From assembly GCA_003457145.1 (NCBI GenBank), contig DMSR01000085.1, forward strand, positions 1 through 5,933: a DNA stretch of 5,933 nt, in the 5' to 3' direction. This DNA comes from Bacillus sp. (in: firmicutes). Its GTDB lineage: Bacteria > Bacillota > Bacilli > Bacillales > Cytobacillaceae. A program made the position numbers and the translations under genes. Shown in pieces: positions 4,668 through 5,933 of this stretch. Under the pieces are notes generated by a model. The model was not told the origin of the DNA and searched no databases. It saw nothing but the letters and a program-made list of their open reading frames with translations. The stretch's first letter is position 1; every line of letters starts with the position of its first letter.

Positions 4668-5933
4668 ATGTTAGAGAGAAGAAACCCAATTCCAATCGGA
4701 GAGGCAGTTAGAAAAGTAATGGAGCATAAGAAGGATGGCTCCACTGAATTCGTCTCTATAAATGAAAGTTATGGACGATACCTTTCTGAAGATCTGAAAG
4801 CGACAAGCGACGTTCCGCATTTTGACAGAGCACCATACGATGGTTATGCCGTGCGTTCAATCGATACTCAGGAAGCCTCACAAGCAAATGCGGTGGAGTT
4901 CGAAGTCGTTGACCATATAGGAGCAGGGATGCTGACAGATAAGGAGCTTGGGCCTTTCCATGCTGTAAGAATAATGACTGGTGCCCAAATGCCAATAGGT
5001 GCTGATGCAGTTGTCATGCTGGAATTGGCTAAAGAAGCCGAACGTGATGGAAAAAAATATATGGAAACAAAGAGGAAACACAATAAGGGTGACAATGTTT
5101 CATACCGTGGTGAAGATGCCAGGGAAGGAGAAGTACTTGTGAAAAAGGGTACTTTTATAAATCCTGGAATACAGGCGATGCTTGCTACATTCGGTTATGC
5201 GAAGGTCCCGGTTGCCAAGAAACCTGTCATTGGTCTCTACGCAACTGGTACTGAATTGCTGGAAGTACATGAACCTTTGGAGGCAGGAAAGATCAGGAAC
5301 AGCAATTCCTATATGATTTCTGCCCAGATACAGCGGGCGGGAGCTGACGTAAAGTACTTTGGACAGCTGCCAGATGATTTTGATACATGCTTTGAAGCTG
5401 TCAGCAAAGCGGTAGAAGAGGTCGATCTATTCATCACAACTGGCGGTGTTTCAGTTGGCGATTATGACTATCTTCCTGAAATTTACGCCAAGCTTGGTGC
5501 AGAAGTTCTGTTCAATAAAGTAGCGATGAGACCAGGCAGCGTGACTACTGTAGCACAGCTGGGTGGAAAGCTGTTATTTGGTCTTTCAGGGAATCCTTCT
5601 GCTTGCTATGTTGGGTTCGAGCTTTTCGCGCGTCCGATTATCAGGACAATGCTGTATACAGAGCAGACGCATCTTCGCAAAGAAAAAGCGATTCTAGATG
5701 CCAACTTCCCAAAAGCAAATCCTTTTACAAGGTTTGTCAGAAGTGCCCTGACTATTCAAGATGGCAGGCTTGTTGTTTCTCCAAGCGGGCTGGATAAATC
5801 AAATATCATCATGAGCCTTGCGGGTGCAAACTCGCTCATGATCCTCCCCGGCGGAACGAGAGGGTTCGAGCGAGGTACGGAAGTGGATGTGCTGAAGGTG
5901 TTCACCACCCGCGCCGACACCCTGATGGGCGCC
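4668..5933 (+). CDS. moeA: Molybdopterin molybdenumtransferase MoeA (3' end missing; last codons foreign)
   Basis: This cytoplasmic enzyme uses adenylylated molybdopterin (from the MogA/MoaB step) and molybdate to make active molybdenum cofactor. The frame stays open from ATG 4668 to the window end, 422 codons, against roughly 400-430 for the family. AGGAG at 4655-4659 lies 8 bases before the ATG. Visible motifs are FDRAPYDGYAVR (D58-V62 core), MTGAQMPIGADAVV, TGTEL (193-197), GKIRNSNSYM (207-216), TGGVSVGDYD (258-267, the MoCF/MogA-like nucleotide-binding signature), MRPGSV, GLSGNPSACY, and the C-terminal domain through LPGGTRG. After VDVL (residue 409, base 5894) the sequence stops looking like MoeA and matches leucyl-tRNA synthetase, so the true C-terminus is probably missing. 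It is divergent from ric and likely starts a molybdenum cofactor operon beyond the window. Confidence 0.95.
   Translation, partial: MLERRNPIPIGEAVRKVMEHKKDGSTEFVSINESYGRYLSEDLKATSDVPHFDRAPYDGYAVRSIDTQEASQANAVEFEVVDHIGAGMLTDKELGPFHAVRIMTGAQMPIGADAVVMLELAKEAERDGKKYMETKRKHNKGDNVSYRGEDAREGEVLVKKGTFINPGIQAMLATFGYAKVPVAKKPVIGLYATGTELLEVHEPLEAGKIRNSNSYMISAQIQRAGADVKYFGQLPDDFDTCFEAVSKAVEEVDLFITTGGVSVGDYDYLPEIYAKLGAEVLFNKVAMRPGSVTTVAQLGGKLLFGLSGNPSACYVGFELFARPIIRTMLYTEQTHLRKEKAILDANFPKANPFTRFVRSALTIQDGRLVVSPSGLDKSNIIMSLAGANSLMILPGGTRGFERGTEVDVLKVFTTRADTLMGA
5895..5933 (+). other. Leucyl-tRNA synthetase-like fragment joined to the moeA end (probable chimera)
   Basis: The last 13 codons read KVFTTRADTLMGA. 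TTRxDT followed by a G a few residues on is the threonine-rich signature of the LeuRS CP1 editing domain, and the TTRADT-I/L-MG variant is typical of proteobacterial LeuRS. The segment is 69% GC (27 of 39) and all 13 codons end in G or C, against 8 of the preceding 13. It stays in frame with moeA, probably through chance overlap at CTGAAG. It is read as foreign DNA joined at the contig edge, most likely an assembly or library artefact. Confidence 0.6.

Noticed and set aside
4756..5095. Overlapping minus-strand frames inside moeA
   Set aside because: They are shadows of the conserved MoeA reading frame, with no start signals of their own.

Overview
The window looks like a chromosomal segment from a low-to-moderate GC Gram-positive of the Bacillaceae. 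It has AT-rich intergenic spacers, strong GGAG/AGGAGG ribosome binding sites, TTG/GTG/ATG start choice, U-tract terminators, a sigma-B-type promoter, and Bacillus-like MoaA, MoeA and cardiolipin synthase sequences. The species cannot be named from sequence alone. The gene content points to a facultative anaerobe that respires nitrate and copes with the nitric oxide this produces.

Layout from left to right: (1) the 3' half of a NarK-type nitrate/nitrite transporter (1-575, +), cut by the left edge and closed by a terminator; (2) a spacer of about 310 bases that ends in a predicted Fnr-type promoter; (3) moaA (889-1905, +), the radical-SAM enzyme that starts molybdenum cofactor synthesis, with its own terminator; (4) a sigma-B-like promoter and a two-HKD-domain cardiolipin synthase (2122-3633, +); (5) a hairpin terminator shared by convergent genes; (6) ric (scdA/ytfE family; 3734-4432, -), a di-iron protein for repair of iron-sulfur clusters; (7) a 235-base divergent regulatory region with a good Fnr-type box facing ric and a weaker one facing moeA; (8) moeA (4668 to the window end, +), which inserts molybdenum into molybdopterin.

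The genes fit one physiology. NarK moves nitrate/nitrite. MoaA and MoeA supply the molybdenum cofactor that a nitrate reductase needs; the reductase genes themselves are not in view. Ric repairs Fe-S clusters damaged by NO or oxidants. Three of the promoters (moaA, ric, moeA) carry a full or half TGTGA-N6-TCACA motif centred about 41.5-42.5 bases upstream of the predicted transcription start, so a shared oxygen-sensing regulon is the simplest inference. The cardiolipin synthase appears to be under general-stress control instead.

The strangest signal is at the right edge. The last 39 bases no longer read like MoeA. They encode KVFTTRADTLMGA, a leucyl-tRNA synthetase editing-domain signature, in codons that all end in G or C. 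This looks like a chimeric join, most likely an assembly artefact. I found no new multi-gene system, CRISPR array, tRNA, rRNA or insertion sequence.
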